In this document: one piece after another, positions 7,932 through 16,168 of the stretch
How the letters are laid out: each line of letters starts with the position of its first letter
How positions within the stretch are numbered: the stretch's first letter is position 1
Assembly: GCF_004217185.1 (NCBI RefSeq)
Contig: NZ_SHKL01000001.1
Location: 5,082,001-5,146,000, forward strand
Direction of reading: 5' to 3'
DNA length: 64,000 bases
Origin: Pseudonocardia sediminis
GTDB taxonomy: Bacteria; Actinomycetota; Actinomycetes; Mycobacteriales; Pseudonocardiaceae
Made by a program: the position numbers and the translations under genes
The notes under the pieces: generated by a model
The model's input: only the letters and a program-made list of their open reading frames with translations
What the model was told of the DNA's origin: nothing
Database searches by the model: none

Positions 7932-9026
7932 TCAGGACGGAATGTCGCCGAGGGCCTGGGACGGGTTGGCGTCGACATACTGAGCCACACTGCCGTTGCG
8001 GATCGCACCCCACAGCCCCTTCGCCTTGCCCTCGTCGAGGTAGACCACCGACTGCACGCCCTTCCGGCCCAGCCCGGCCACCGGTGTGGTCACGAAGCTG
8101 ACACTTGACGAGCGCAGGTCGCGGTACTGCACGGCCAGGCTCGCCAAGCCGGTGTTGCTCAGGGTGTCGTCGATGCTCACCGTGTCACCGACGTTCTGGG
8201 ACAGGTCGTAGAGCGCGAGCGGGTTCGTCGACGCCTGTTGCTGGACCCGGTTCAGCAGGGCACGAAGCGCGTTCTGCTGTCGTTTGGCCCTGTCGATGTC
8301 ACCGTTCGGCAGGTCGTAGCGCTGACGGACGTAGGCCAGGGCCTGGGCGCCGTCGAGGTGGTTGTCGCCCGCGGCGAAGTCGACGCCGGCGTTGCTGGTG
8401 GCCTCGGCGACGTTCACGTCGATGCCACCGACGGAGTCCACCAGGGTCTGGAACCCGGCGAAGTCGATGACACCGAAGTGGTCCACCCGCACGCCGGTCA
8501 GTCCCTCGACGGTCTCGATCAGCAGGCTCGGACCGCCGAAAGCGTACGCGGCATTGATCTTGTTCATGCCCCGGCCGGGGATGTCCACCCAGCTGTCGCG
8601 CGGGATGGACACGACCGAGCCGGTGGTGCCGTCCGGCTGCACCGTCGCCAGCATGATCACGTCGCTGCGCTGCGAGCCAGCGTCGACATCGGCGGGAGCG
8701 TCCGAGCCGGTGGTTGCTTCGGTGGCGCGGGTGTCGGTGCCGACGAGCAGGAACGTGGTGCCACCGAACGTCGCGGGACGGTCGGCGGCCGGGATGTTCC
8801 GGAAGGCGTCCGGGATCCGCGAGATGTCGTTGCCGATGCTCTGTGTCAGCGCGAACACCGCACCGGCCGCGGCCAGGATCAGGACGAGCACGACGACGAG
8901 CAGCCCGACCAGCACGCGGCGCCCGCGGCGCTTCGGCGGTACCGCGCCCCCGGACATGCCGGGGACGAACTCGTCCGCGCGGTCGCGCATCCCGCTGCCT
9001 CCGCGCGGTGGGACCTGGTTGCTCAC
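7932..9026 (-). CDS. LytR-CpsA-Psr (LCP) family glycopolymer-peptidoglycan transferase
   Basis: 364 aa from GTG 9026 (GGGGAG 5 nt upstream). Short cytoplasmic head, one membrane helix near residues 36-60 (VLVGLLVVVLVLILAAAGAV), then an extracellular LCP domain. Family landmarks: FLLVGTDTR, the arginine-containing RDSWVDIPGRGMNKIN stretch, and YVRQRYDLPNGDIDRAKRQQ, whose arginines bind the polyprenyl pyrophosphate. LCP enzymes attach polyprenyl-PP-linked glycans to muramic acid in the wall. The gene is divergent from the phosphoglycosyl transferase at 9358, from which it is separated by a promoter region. It is the most obvious candidate for the final anchoring step of the glycan made here. 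Confidence 0.93.
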   Translation of the reverse strand: MSNQVPPRGGSGMRDRADEFVPGMSGGAVPPKRRGRRVLVGLLVVVLVLILAAAGAVFALTQSIGNDISRIPDAFRNIPAADRPATFGGTTFLLVGTDTRATEATTGSDAPADVDAGSQRSDVIMLATVQPDGTTGSVVSIPRDSWVDIPGRGMNKINAAYAFGGPSLLIETVEGLTGVRVDHFGVIDFAGFQTLVDSVGGIDVNVAEATSNAGVDFAAGDNHLDGAQALAYVRQRYDLPNGDIDRAKRQQNALRALLNRVQQQASTNPLALYDLSQNVGDTVSIDDTLSNTGLASLAVQYRDLRSSSVSFVTTPVAGLGRKGVQSVVYLDEGKAKGLWGAIRNGSVAQYVDANPSQALGDIPS

Positions 9027-9252
9027 GTGCACTCCCCGACGGGCCGGTCGCCGGGCCCCGAACGGCGGGGCCCACGTCACGCAGTGTTTCTCCGGCCCGG
9101 ACGGTCGCGTTACGTGACGAGCGAGACGCCCCAGCCCGACGAGAGGCTCTCACAAAGTGCTCGATCATGACAGTGCGTGCTGATCAGCGAGTCGAAACCA
9201 GTTGTCGCGCAATGTTTTCCGAGACGCGGCGAGCGGTCCCCGATCATCAGGT

Positions 9253-9357
9253 TTGTTGATAGTCCTGCCCTGTCGCTAATAGGCCGTTCGGACGCCACGA
9301 AACACCGTCTGAACGCGGCCGACCGGCTGCACACCACCACCGCCGCAGGGGGACGAC
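9253..9357 (+). promoter_or_regulatory. Promoter and leader of first phosphoglycosyl transferase
   Basis: Candidate -35 TTGTTG (9253-9258) and -10 TAATAG (9277-9282) are separated by 18 nt. Immediately downstream is GGCCGTTCGGACG, then a GAACGCGGCC block and CCGCCG with a GGGGGA ribosome site before the ATG at 9358. The same order, spacing and much of the sequence recur at 12876-12985 ahead of the paralogous gene, which makes the assignment stronger than either site alone. The rest of the 9027-9252 gap serves the divergent LCP gene; nothing else is recognisable there. Confidence 0.6.
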
Positions 9358-10065
9358 ATGAGCGCCGCACTCACCGACCTGGTCAAGGCCACGGAGATCT
9401 CCGTCCCCGCCCCGCGCCGGCCGGTCGAGCTCGTCACCGCTCACGTCGCCACCCCCACCACCGCCCGTCGCGCCGGTCGCGCCTACGCCGCTCTCAACGC
9501 CGTGGCAGCGCTGGTCCTGATCCTGCTGGCCGCCCCGGTCCTGCTCGCCGTCGCGATCGCGGTCCGCCTCGACGGTGGCCCGGTCCTGTTCCGCCAGACC
9601 CGCGTCGGCGAGGACGGCCGCGAGTTCTCGATGCTGAAGTTCCGGTCGATGTGCGTCGACGCCGAGGCCCGCCTGGCCGCGCTGATGGCCTCCAACGAGG
9701 GCGCCGGCCCGCTGTTCAAGATGACCGACGACCCGCGCATCACCCGGATCGGCCGCGTCCTGCGGAAGTTCTCCATCGACGAGCTGCCCCAGCTGTTCAA
9801 CGTCGTCGGCGGCACGATGGCCCTGGTCGGGCCGCGGCCGGCGCTGGCCCGCGAGGTCGCGCACTACTGCCCGCTGGCGATGCGGCGCCTCGAGGCCAAG
9901 CCGGGTCTGACGGGTCTGTGGCAGGTCAGCGGCCGCTCCGACCTGAGCTGGGACGAGTCGATCCGCCTGGATGCCACCTACGTCAACACCTGGTCCCCCG
10001 CCCTGGACCTGAAGATTCTCGCCCGCACCGCCGGAGCTGTCCTCCGCGGCGGCGGGGCGTACTGA
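9358..10065 (+). CDS. Monotopic phosphoglycosyl transferase (bacterial sugar transferase), copy A
   Basis: 235 aa; GGGGGA precedes the ATG. It has a short basic/proline-rich N-terminus, one re-entrant membrane helix (about 44-66) and the Pfam bacterial-sugar-transferase catalytic domain. KFRSMCVDAEARL, the catalytic SIDELPQLFNV stretch near residue 140, VGPRPAL and PGLTGLWQVSGRSD are all present. This is the minimal catalytic unit of WbaP/WcaJ-type enzymes, without the four-helix N-terminal region. It should transfer a sugar-1-phosphate to undecaprenyl phosphate, the first step of repeat-unit synthesis. It is a close paralogue of the gene at 12986; the two proteins differ mainly in the first 45 residues and scattered positions. 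Sugar specificity unknown. Confidence 0.93.
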   Translation: MSAALTDLVKATEISVPAPRRPVELVTAHVATPTTARRAGRAYAALNAVAALVLILLAAPVLLAVAIAVRLDGGPVLFRQTRVGEDGREFSMLKFRSMCVDAEARLAALMASNEGAGPLFKMTDDPRITRIGRVLRKFSIDELPQLFNVVGGTMALVGPRPALAREVAHYCPLAMRRLEAKPGLTGLWQVSGRSDLSWDESIRLDATYVNTWSPALDLKILARTAGAVLRGGGAY

Positions 10066-10081
10066 GCCGCCCCCGAACGGC

Positions 10082-10819
10082 TCACCGAGGGGCTGCGCCG
10101 ATCCGGCGCAGCCCCTCTCCCACGAGATCGGCCATCCTGCGGTGGCCCTCGTCGGTGAGCTGTTCCTGGCGCTCCGGCGAGAACACCGGGTCCGGTCCCA
10201 CCATGGTCTCGTCGGTGCCGTCGAACCAGCGGTCCTCGATCGGGTCCAGGAAAGGGAGCTGCGCGGTCGCCGCCGCCTCCCGGATCGCATCCCGCGTCCC
10301 CTCGACCGACTCCGGGACGTCGTCGGACGCCCGGATCGGCCCGATCACCACCATCCGCGCCTGCGGGAGTGCCTGGCGCAGCTCGGTGTAGAGCCGGGTC
10401 GCCGCGTCCCGTACCTCGGACGACGGCCGGTCGGCGTCGCTACGGCTGCCCTGCACCACGACCAGCGCCGGACGCGCGGCGACGACCCGTGGGAGCTGGT
10501 CCTCCCGAAAGGTTCCCCCCGGCGCCGGATCGACGTAGCCGGCGCCGTCGGCGGCGGCGTTGGTGACCGTCCAGCCGGAACGATCCGCCAGCAGCTGCGT
10601 GTAGTTGGACGCCCCGAGGCCTCCCTCGACCGTCCCGGAGGTGAACGAGTCCCCGATGAAGGCGACCGCCGGCCGGGCCCCGTCAACGGCGGGCGGCGAA
10701 CCCGACACCGGTGGCGGCGCAGAGGCACGCTGGATGGCCAGGACCAGCAGGACGACCGCGACAACCGACAGCACGGCCAGCGCGACGACCGCCGGCCGAA
10801 CCCGAAGTGACCACTGCAC
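10082..10819 (-). CDS. Membrane-anchored SGNH/GDSL hydrolase-family protein
   Basis: 245 aa from GTG 10819 (GAGGGGGG upstream); the frame continues to 10888 but without a better start. The N-terminal helix at about residues 8-29 should place the domain outside the membrane. Block I is AFIGDSFTSG with nucleophile Ser58, block III VVVQGSRSD, and the C-terminal DEGHRRMAD supplies the His (226) of the triad. Such proteins are esterases/acyltransferases; in glycan loci they usually remove or transfer acetyl groups. It lies between a phosphoglycosyl transferase and the Wzc-like gene. Its last codons overlap the hairpin terminator of the opposite gene. Substrate is inferred only from position. Confidence 0.85.
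   Translation of the reverse strand: MQWSLRVRPAVVALAVLSVVAVVLLVLAIQRASAPPPVSGSPPAVDGARPAVAFIGDSFTSGTVEGGLGASNYTQLLADRSGWTVTNAAADGAGYVDPAPGGTFREDQLPRVVAARPALVVVQGSRSDADRPSSEVRDAATRLYTELRQALPQARMVVIGPIRASDDVPESVEGTRDAIREAAATAQLPFLDPIEDRWFDGTDETMVGPDPVFSPERQEQLTDEGHRRMADLVGEGLRRIGAAPR
10087..10117 (+). terminator. Hairpin terminator after phosphoglycosyl transferase A
   Basis: A perfect 14-bp stem, GAGGGGCTGCGCCG (10087-10100) and its complement (10104-10117) with loop ATC, starts 21 bp after the stop of the plus-strand gene. There is no T tract, as is common in actinobacteria. It lies inside the last codons of the opposite SGNH gene, so coding and termination constraints overlap. Confidence 0.7.
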
Positions 10820-10947
10820 GGTCGTGCCCCCCTCGCACCGGCGCGCCGGGCACGCGGCGGCCCGGTGCGACGGACAGTGAGGCCGCACGCCGCAGGTGTC
10901 AACGGCCGATGCAGATGCCGGGACGCACAGTCGGCCCCGGCCGTCGG

Positions 10948-12567
10948 TCAGGTGCGGTTCTGACCGCCGTCGCGACGGGGGGCCACCCGCGTGGTGGCCT
11001 CCGACGACGACGGGATCGGGCCCGACTGGTTCGGCGACATCTGCTTACCGGCCGGGGCCTGCCGGTTCTGGGGTGCCTGCTGGTTCTGGCCTGCCTGCTG
11101 GCCCTGCGGCCCGGGCTGACCTTGTGGCGCCGGGCGCGGCCGGGACACCGCCGGCGAGCCGCCGGTGGTGGGGCCCGACGGGGCGGATGCCGCCGGAGAG
11201 GCGGCCGCGACCTCAGCGCTGTAGTAGCTGTTGTACTTCGCGTACGCCAGCGGACCGCTGTCGGGGACCATCGTGAACACGGTGCCCAGCGGCTCCACCG
11301 ACACCGACCGCAGGGCCTGGGCCGCGGCCTCGACCTGCGGGCGGGTCGTCTGCCTGAACCGGCACACGATCACCGCGCCGTCCGTGGCGGGCGCGATCGC
11401 CGCGGCGTCGGTCACCGGCAGCAGCGGCGGCGTGTCGATGAGGACGATGTCGTAGCTCGAGCGGGCCTCGTCGAGCAGGGCGCGCATCTGGTTGCTGCCG
11501 AGGAGCTCGGCCGGGTTCGGCGGGGTGGGCCCGGTGGACAGGACGTCGAACGCCCCGCCGCCCCACGGCTGCACCGCCTGGGACAGGCGTACCCGTCCGG
11601 ACAGGACACCGCTCAGGCCGACCGAGCGGTCCAGCCCGAGCATCGCGCTGAGCTTCGGACGGCGCAGGTCGCCCTCGATGACGAGCAGACGCGTACCCAT
11701 CGAGGACAGCGCGATGGCCAGGTTGGCCACCGTCGTCGTCTTGCCCTCGCCCGGCATGGAGCTGGTCACGAGGATGACCTTGCGTGGGTTGTCCACGTCG
11801 ATGAACTGCAGGTTCGTACGGAGCTGGCGGAACGCCTCCGCTCGCGCGCTCTGCGGGTCGTCCTGCACCGTCAGGGGCTTCTCCAGCACCTTGGAGTCGA
11901 ACGCGATCGCACCCAGGTTCGGGGCGCCGGCCGAGGCTGAGAGCTGCTCCACGGTCTTCACCGACGTGTCGAGGGCGTTGCGCACGAACGCCGCGCCGAC
12001 GCCGACCGCGAGACCGGCGAGCAGGCCGAGAGCGAGCGTGACCGGAAGGCCGGTGGACGACGGCTGGTCCGGGATCGGCGCGGGCTGCACGACGCGCACC
12101 GCGACCGGGGCGATGCCGTTCGGGGCGGCCGGGCGCTCCAGCTCGTCGACGACCTGGGTGACGACGGTGCCGACGGTGTTCGCGATCGACGCCGCCTGCT
12201 CCGGAGACTCCTCCGTCACCGCGATGTTGATGATGACCGAGTCCAGGGCGCTGGTGGCGGTCAGATGCGACGCGAGCTGCTCGGGTGTCTGGTCCAGGCC
12301 GAGGCGGCGGATGGTCTCGCTCGTCACCCGGTCGCTGGTCACCAGCTCGTTGTAGGACTTCACCCGCTGCTCCGACAGCTGCGCGCCCTGGTAGGCCTGC
12401 TGCGGGTTGTCCCCGACCTGGGCCGAGACGTACAGCGAGAGCTGCGCGGTGTACTCCGGCGGCCGGACGAGGAACGCGGCCAGCGCTCCGATCAGGCCGA
12501 GGACGACCGCCAGCACGATCACCAGCCATCGCTCGCGCACCACGCGCAGGTAGTCCTGGACTGTCAT
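10948..12567 (-). CDS. Wzc/CapAB-like polysaccharide co-polymerase with tyrosine-kinase domain
   Basis: 539 aa from ATG 12567 (GGGG 8 nt upstream; an earlier ATG at 12612 lacks family sequence). Domain order: Wzz-type N-terminus with helix 1 about residues 14-35, extracytoplasmic chain-length region, helix 2 about 180-205, then a BY-kinase domain. Walker A MPGEGKTTT lies near 267-275, Walker A' VIEGDLRRPK downstream and Walker B IVLIDTPPL further on. After the kinase a short tyrosine cluster (YAKYNSYY) may be the autophosphorylation site. A Pro/Gln-rich tail ends the protein. Co-polymerase and kinase are in one chain, as in proteobacterial Wzc rather than the split firmicute CapA/CapB. Role: chain length and export control of the polymer. 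Confidence 0.93.
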   Translation of the reverse strand: MTVQDYLRVVRERWLVIVLAVVLGLIGALAAFLVRPPEYTAQLSLYVSAQVGDNPQQAYQGAQLSEQRVKSYNELVTSDRVTSETIRRLGLDQTPEQLASHLTATSALDSVIINIAVTEESPEQAASIANTVGTVVTQVVDELERPAAPNGIAPVAVRVVQPAPIPDQPSSTGLPVTLALGLLAGLAVGVGAAFVRNALDTSVKTVEQLSASAGAPNLGAIAFDSKVLEKPLTVQDDPQSARAEAFRQLRTNLQFIDVDNPRKVILVTSSMPGEGKTTTVANLAIALSSMGTRLLVIEGDLRRPKLSAMLGLDRSVGLSGVLSGRVRLSQAVQPWGGGAFDVLSTGPTPPNPAELLGSNQMRALLDEARSSYDIVLIDTPPLLPVTDAAAIAPATDGAVIVCRFRQTTRPQVEAAAQALRSVSVEPLGTVFTMVPDSGPLAYAKYNSYYSAEVAAASPAASAPSGPTTGGSPAVSRPRPAPQGQPGPQGQQAGQNQQAPQNRQAPAGKQMSPNQSGPIPSSSEATTRVAPRRDGGQNRT

Positions 12568-12612
12568 GGCAACGCCCCGATCGTCGGTAACTCGGCCGAT
12601 GGCCCCGATCAC

Positions 12613-12875
12613 GCAGTGGCGCCGACCCTAGGCCATTCGCCCGAATGAGTCCGTAGGCCGGAACGATCCCGGCGCCGTCCGCGCACGGGGTCCTCGGGCC
12701 CTACCGATCTTCGGCTCCGACCTGGGGCGTCGGCGTCGAGCGGGAACTGTACCGACCGGGTGACGAGCAGTACTCGCAAACCCCGCACCCAGCGGTATAT
12801 CCGCAGCTCAGAGCACCTTATCGGGTCGGCATCGCCGTCGTCCGCGACACCCTCTCCGGAAATCCCTCATCACCT
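12613..12875. other. Intergenic region between wzc-like gene and phosphoglycosyl transferase B
   Basis: Upstream of two divergent genes (12567 minus, 12986 plus). I see no open reading frame with coding character and no strong hairpin. The part nearest 12986 contains the promoter listed separately; the remainder presumably holds the promoter of the wzc-like gene, but I cannot point to convincing -35/-10 boxes. Confidence 0.4.
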
Positions 12876-12985
12876 TTGAGGAATCGACGGCCCTCTCGCT
12901 AATGGGCCGTCCGGACGTCGCGATGAGCCTCATGAACGCGGCCACACGGTCGCACCGCCGCACCGCCGAAGGGGAGACAGCGAGA
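12876..12985 (+). promoter_or_regulatory. Promoter and leader of second phosphoglycosyl transferase
   Basis: Candidate -35 TTGAGG (12876-12881) and -10 TAATGG (12900-12905) with 18-nt spacing, followed by GGCCGTCCGGACG, GAACGCGGCC and a CCGCCG...GGGGAGA leader. The arrangement matches 9253-9357 closely although the flanks differ, so this regulatory segment was duplicated with the gene or kept alike by selection. Confidence 0.6.
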
Positions 12986-13699
12986 ATGAACGCCGCCGCG
13001 CAGGTCCTGGTCACCGCACCGGCCCAGGCCACCTCCGACGTCGTCATCCCGGCACCGCGCCGTCGGTTCGAGCTCATCACCGGTGACGCCACCCCCGCCC
13101 GCCGCGCCGGTCGCGCCTACGCCGTCCTCAACGCCGTCGTCGCTCTCCTGCTGATCGTCCTCGCCGCCCCGGTCCTGCTCGTCGTCGCGATCGCCGTCAA
13201 GCTCGACGGTGGCCCGGTCCTGTTCCGCCAGACCCGCGTCGGCCAGGACGGCCGCGAGTTCCGGATGATCAAGTTCCGCTCCATGTGCGTCGACGCCGAA
13301 GCCCGCCTCGCCGCGCTGATGGAGTCCAACGAGGCCGCCGGCCCACTGTTCAAGATGGCCCGCGACCCGCGCATCACCGGCGTCGGCGCCGTCCTGCGGA
13401 AGTTCTCGATCGACGAGCTCCCCCAGCTGTTCAACGTCGTCGGCGGCACCATGGCCCTCGTCGGGCCCCGCCCGGCACTGGCCCGCGAGGTCGCCCACTA
13501 CTGCCCGATGGCGATGCGCCGCCTCGACGCCAAGCCCGGCCTGACCGGCCTGTGGCAGGTCAGCGGACGCAGCGACCTCAGCTGGGACGAGTCCATCCGC
13601 CTCGACGCCCACTACGTCGACACCTGGTCCCCCGTGGCCGACGTCAAGATCCTCGCCCGCACCGCCGGAGCCGTCCTCCGCGGCGGCGGCGCGTACTGA
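12986..13699 (+). CDS. Monotopic phosphoglycosyl transferase (bacterial sugar transferase), copy B
   Basis: 237 aa from ATG 12986 (GGGGAGA upstream). The reading frame is open from 12902, but the upstream part is the leader shared with copy A. Single N-terminal membrane helix followed by the catalytic domain: KFRSMCVDAEARL, SIDELPQLFNV, VGPRPAL, PGLTGLWQVSGRSD. Nearly the same as the 9358 product from about residue 35 on, with changes such as DARY/HYVDT near the C-terminus. It should also start repeat-unit synthesis on undecaprenyl phosphate. Two such near-identical enzymes imply either dose, alternative regulation or slightly different donors. It is divergent from the wzc-like gene. Confidence 0.93.
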   Translation: MNAAAQVLVTAPAQATSDVVIPAPRRRFELITGDATPARRAGRAYAVLNAVVALLLIVLAAPVLLVVAIAVKLDGGPVLFRQTRVGQDGREFRMIKFRSMCVDAEARLAALMESNEAAGPLFKMARDPRITGVGAVLRKFSIDELPQLFNVVGGTMALVGPRPALAREVAHYCPMAMRRLDAKPGLTGLWQVSGRSDLSWDESIRLDAHYVDTWSPVADVKILARTAGAVLRGGGAY

Positions 13700-13738
13700 C
13701 CCTCTCTCCACGACCCTGCACCGGGAAGGCACACCGAG

Positions 13739-14029
13739 ATGACCACCCCTCCGATCGAGCGCCGCGCGAGCGCCGACGACAGCGTCGTCACGATCGCCGG
13801 CCTGATCCCGGCGCAGCGCGAGAGCGCCGAGAACCCCCTCCCCGACCGGCTCGTCGTCGAGCCGCCGGTCATCGACCGGCAGGCACTGCGACTGTGCCGT
13901 TGCGGCCACGAGGAGGACGCGCACGACCACTACCGCGGCGGCGACGACTGCGGCGTCTGCGGCCCCGTCCGCTGCCGATCGTTCCGCCTCCGGACCGGAC
14001 GACGGGCGCGGTCCTCCTTCCGTCGTTGA
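13739..14029 (+). CDS. Small Cys/His-rich protein of unknown function
   Basis: 96 aa, ATG with GGAAGG 9 nt upstream, 40 bp after the phosphoglycosyl transferase B stop and probably in its transcript. The second half holds a compact cluster CRCGHEEDAHDHYRGG followed by CGVCGPVRC, giving at least five Cys and four His in about 35 residues, a pattern suited to one or two zinc sites. No signal peptide or membrane helix; N-terminus is acidic-polar and likely disordered, C-terminus is Arg/Ser-rich. I do not recognise the family. A regulatory or scaffolding partner of the transferase is possible but only suggested by position. Confidence 0.62.
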   Translation: MTTPPIERRASADDSVVTIAGLIPAQRESAENPLPDRLVVEPPVIDRQALRLCRCGHEEDAHDHYRGGDDCGVCGPVRCRSFRLRTGRRARSSFRR

Positions 14030-14635
14030 CCCTCTGACGACGCACGGCGGGTCACCCGTCCGTGAACCATTGCGCTACGGTCATGCAATTTTGCCTGGTC
14101 GCGACTCGCCCCACCGGCACGAACCGCTTCACAGCCCCGGCGCACAGCACCACGCGCCGGGGCTTTCGCTCGTTCGTTCCGGCCACGGGATCCGATCATC
14201 AATTCTGTGGACGCCCGGCTCGATCACACCCCGTCATGTCGTACGGCCGGCAAATTGTGAAGATCGAATCAAATTAACGGAACGGACGATGTTGCTGACT
14301 ATCTGTCACGGTTAGCCATACACACGGTCCCCGCCGGGCACCGTTGCGCGACATCGATGCTGGTCGGAACGATCTAGGCATCGTCAACACAGACGGTGAC
14401 GCGATCACAGCACGGAGTCGATCGTGCCGGACCTCGTTGGGTGGCAATTCGGAGATCGGGCTGGATCACACAGATCGACCGTTCTCAGCTTCACTCGTCA
14501 GTGTTATCGTCATCGGCGCCCGGACACGGAGAGCCACATTTCCGACCCCAGGACGGGCCACACCACGCTCCATCGGTCGTACGCCGTCATCGGCGTAGGG
14601 CTTCAGTGGTGTGCCCGGATGGAAAGGGTCATCGG
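14030..14635. other. 606-bp intergenic region before the large phosphoglycosyl transferase
   Basis: Contains the terminator at 14133-14164 and, after it, a stretch clearly richer in A+T (about 14,195-14,300, e.g. CAAATTAACGG) than its surroundings. That composition suggests a promoter and a long leader for the gene at 14636. Short open frames in this gap lack coding character and I do not call them. No repeat or RNA gene was recognised. Confidence 0.45.
14133..14164 (+). terminator. Hairpin terminator after the Cys/His-rich gene
   Basis: Perfect 11-bp stem AGCCCCGGCGC (14133-14143) and GCGCCGGGGCT (14154-14164) with a 10-nt loop, followed by TTCG. It lies about 100 bp after the stop at 14029 and should end the phosphoglycosyl transferase B transcript. 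Confidence 0.72.
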
Positions 14636-16114
14636 GTGCAGCAGGCAGAGACCACGGCATTGACGGTCAGCAGGGTCGCGGTTCCCGTGTTCCCCGGCCC
14701 GCCGCTGGTGGCGTCACCGCCGTTCTCGACGGGCACGAAGGTCGAGGCCCGGCCGGCGACCCGCCTCCTCCGCCGCCTCGACGAGCGCTTCAGTGGGCTG
14801 ACGGTCCTGCTGGTGCTCGCCGACCTTCTCGCCCTGGCCGCCGCGCTGATCGTGATCGGCGAGGTCACGCTGACACCGGTCGTCGCCGCGGCCGCGGGCC
14901 TGCTCCTGTGCTGCAGGGCGTCCGCCCGCGTCTACCGCTCGAGGCTGCGGCTGTCCTGGTTCGACGACCTTCCGCGCGAGCTCGTCGCCGTCACGGCGGC
15001 GGTCGGGATGTTCGTCGTCGTCGGCGGTCTGGTGTTCGACCTCGGACGCTCGATGGTCCCTGCGCTGCAGGAGGTTCTGGTCGCGGCGCTGCTCGGCCTA
15101 CTGCTGCGTGCCGGGGTGTTCCAGATCGCCCGGGTCGCACGCCGCCGGTTCGGCCACGGCGACCGCACCGTCGTCATCGGCACCGGGAAGCTCGCCACCG
15201 ACCTCACCCAGTCCATGCTCGAGCACCCGGAGTTCGGGCTGCGCCCGGTCGGCCTGGTGTGCACCGGGCGCGGCGGGGACTGCGACCACATCGACCTGCC
15301 GGTGATCACCGAGCCGCTGGTGCCGGCCGTGCTGCGGAGCCGGGCCGCGAGCGTCGTGTTCGCCTGCCCCGACGTCCCCGACGAGGAGACGCTCGACGCT
15401 GCGATCCAGGTGCGCCGCCTCGGTGCCACCGTGCTGATCGTCCCGCGGATGTTCGAGCTCTACCACGACGGCGCCGGCGTGGAGCGGCTGCGCAGCTTCC
15501 CGCTGGTGCGCCTGCCGTCCGACCCGACGCGGCGCCCGACCTGGTGGGTCAAGCGCTTCCTGGACTCGGCGATCGCCCTCGTCGGCCTCGCGCTGATCTC
15601 CCCGCTGCTGCTCGTCGCCGGCATCGCCGTGCTGATCGAGAGTGGCCGTCCGATCTTCTTCTCGCAGCTGCGGGTGGGCCTGGACGGGGAGCCGTTCACG
15701 CTGTTCAAGCTGCGCAGCCTGCGCCCGGCGAACGACGCCGAGCAGCAGACGCTGTGGTCGGTCGCCCACGACCCGCGGGTCGGGCCGGTCGGACGTTTCC
15801 TGCGCCGCACCTCGCTCGACGAGCTGCCCCAGCTGTGGAACATCGTCCGCGGCGACATGAGCCTGGTCGGGCCGCGACCGGAGCGCCCGTCGTTCGTCGA
15901 GCAGTTCTCCGAGACCCACGACCGCTACGCCGCGCGGCACCGCGTCCCGACCGGTCTGACCGGGCTGGCGCAGGTCAACGGCCTGCGCGGGGACACCTCG
16001 ATCGCCGACCGGGTGCGGCACGACAACTACTACATCGCGAACTGGTCGCTGTGGCTCGACGCACGGATCCTCCTGCTCACGGTGCGCGAAGTGCTGCGCC
16101 GCGGACAGCACTGA
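14636..16114 (+). CDS. Full-length WcaJ/CpsE-type polyprenyl glycosylphosphotransferase
   Basis: 492 aa from GTG 14636, chosen for the AAAGGG 7 nt upstream; the open frame back to 14396 lacks recognisable sequence. Four membrane helices in the first 180 residues, a Rossmann-like CoA-binding-type domain (VVIGTGKLATDL onward), a fifth helix before the catalytic part, then the bacterial-sugar-transferase domain. KLRSLRPAND, SLDELPQLWNIVRGDMSLVGPRPE and PTGLTGLAQVNGLRGD are all present. Full-length PGTs of this type transfer glucose-, galactose- or similar phosphate to undecaprenyl phosphate at the inner membrane. Unlike copies A and B it has the N-terminal regulatory half. It starts the cluster of decoration genes to its right. 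Confidence 0.92.
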   Translation: MQQAETTALTVSRVAVPVFPGPPLVASPPFSTGTKVEARPATRLLRRLDERFSGLTVLLVLADLLALAAALIVIGEVTLTPVVAAAAGLLLCCRASARVYRSRLRLSWFDDLPRELVAVTAAVGMFVVVGGLVFDLGRSMVPALQEVLVAALLGLLLRAGVFQIARVARRRFGHGDRTVVIGTGKLATDLTQSMLEHPEFGLRPVGLVCTGRGGDCDHIDLPVITEPLVPAVLRSRAASVVFACPDVPDEETLDAAIQVRRLGATVLIVPRMFELYHDGAGVERLRSFPLVRLPSDPTRRPTWWVKRFLDSAIALVGLALISPLLLVAGIAVLIESGRPIFFSQLRVGLDGEPFTLFKLRSLRPANDAEQQTLWSVAHDPRVGPVGRFLRRTSLDELPQLWNIVRGDMSLVGPRPERPSFVEQFSETHDRYAARHRVPTGLTGLAQVNGLRGDTSIADRVRHDNYYIANWSLWLDARILLLTVREVLRRGQH

Positions 16115-16168
16115 GAGGCTTCTCGATAAGTCGATCCGAGAGGACAATCCAACTGTCCTAGGTCCTCC

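Noticed and set aside
14396..14635. Extended N-terminus of the full-length phosphoglycosyl transferase
   Set aside because: The 80 extra codons have no family match, and GTG 14636 has a proper ribosome site.
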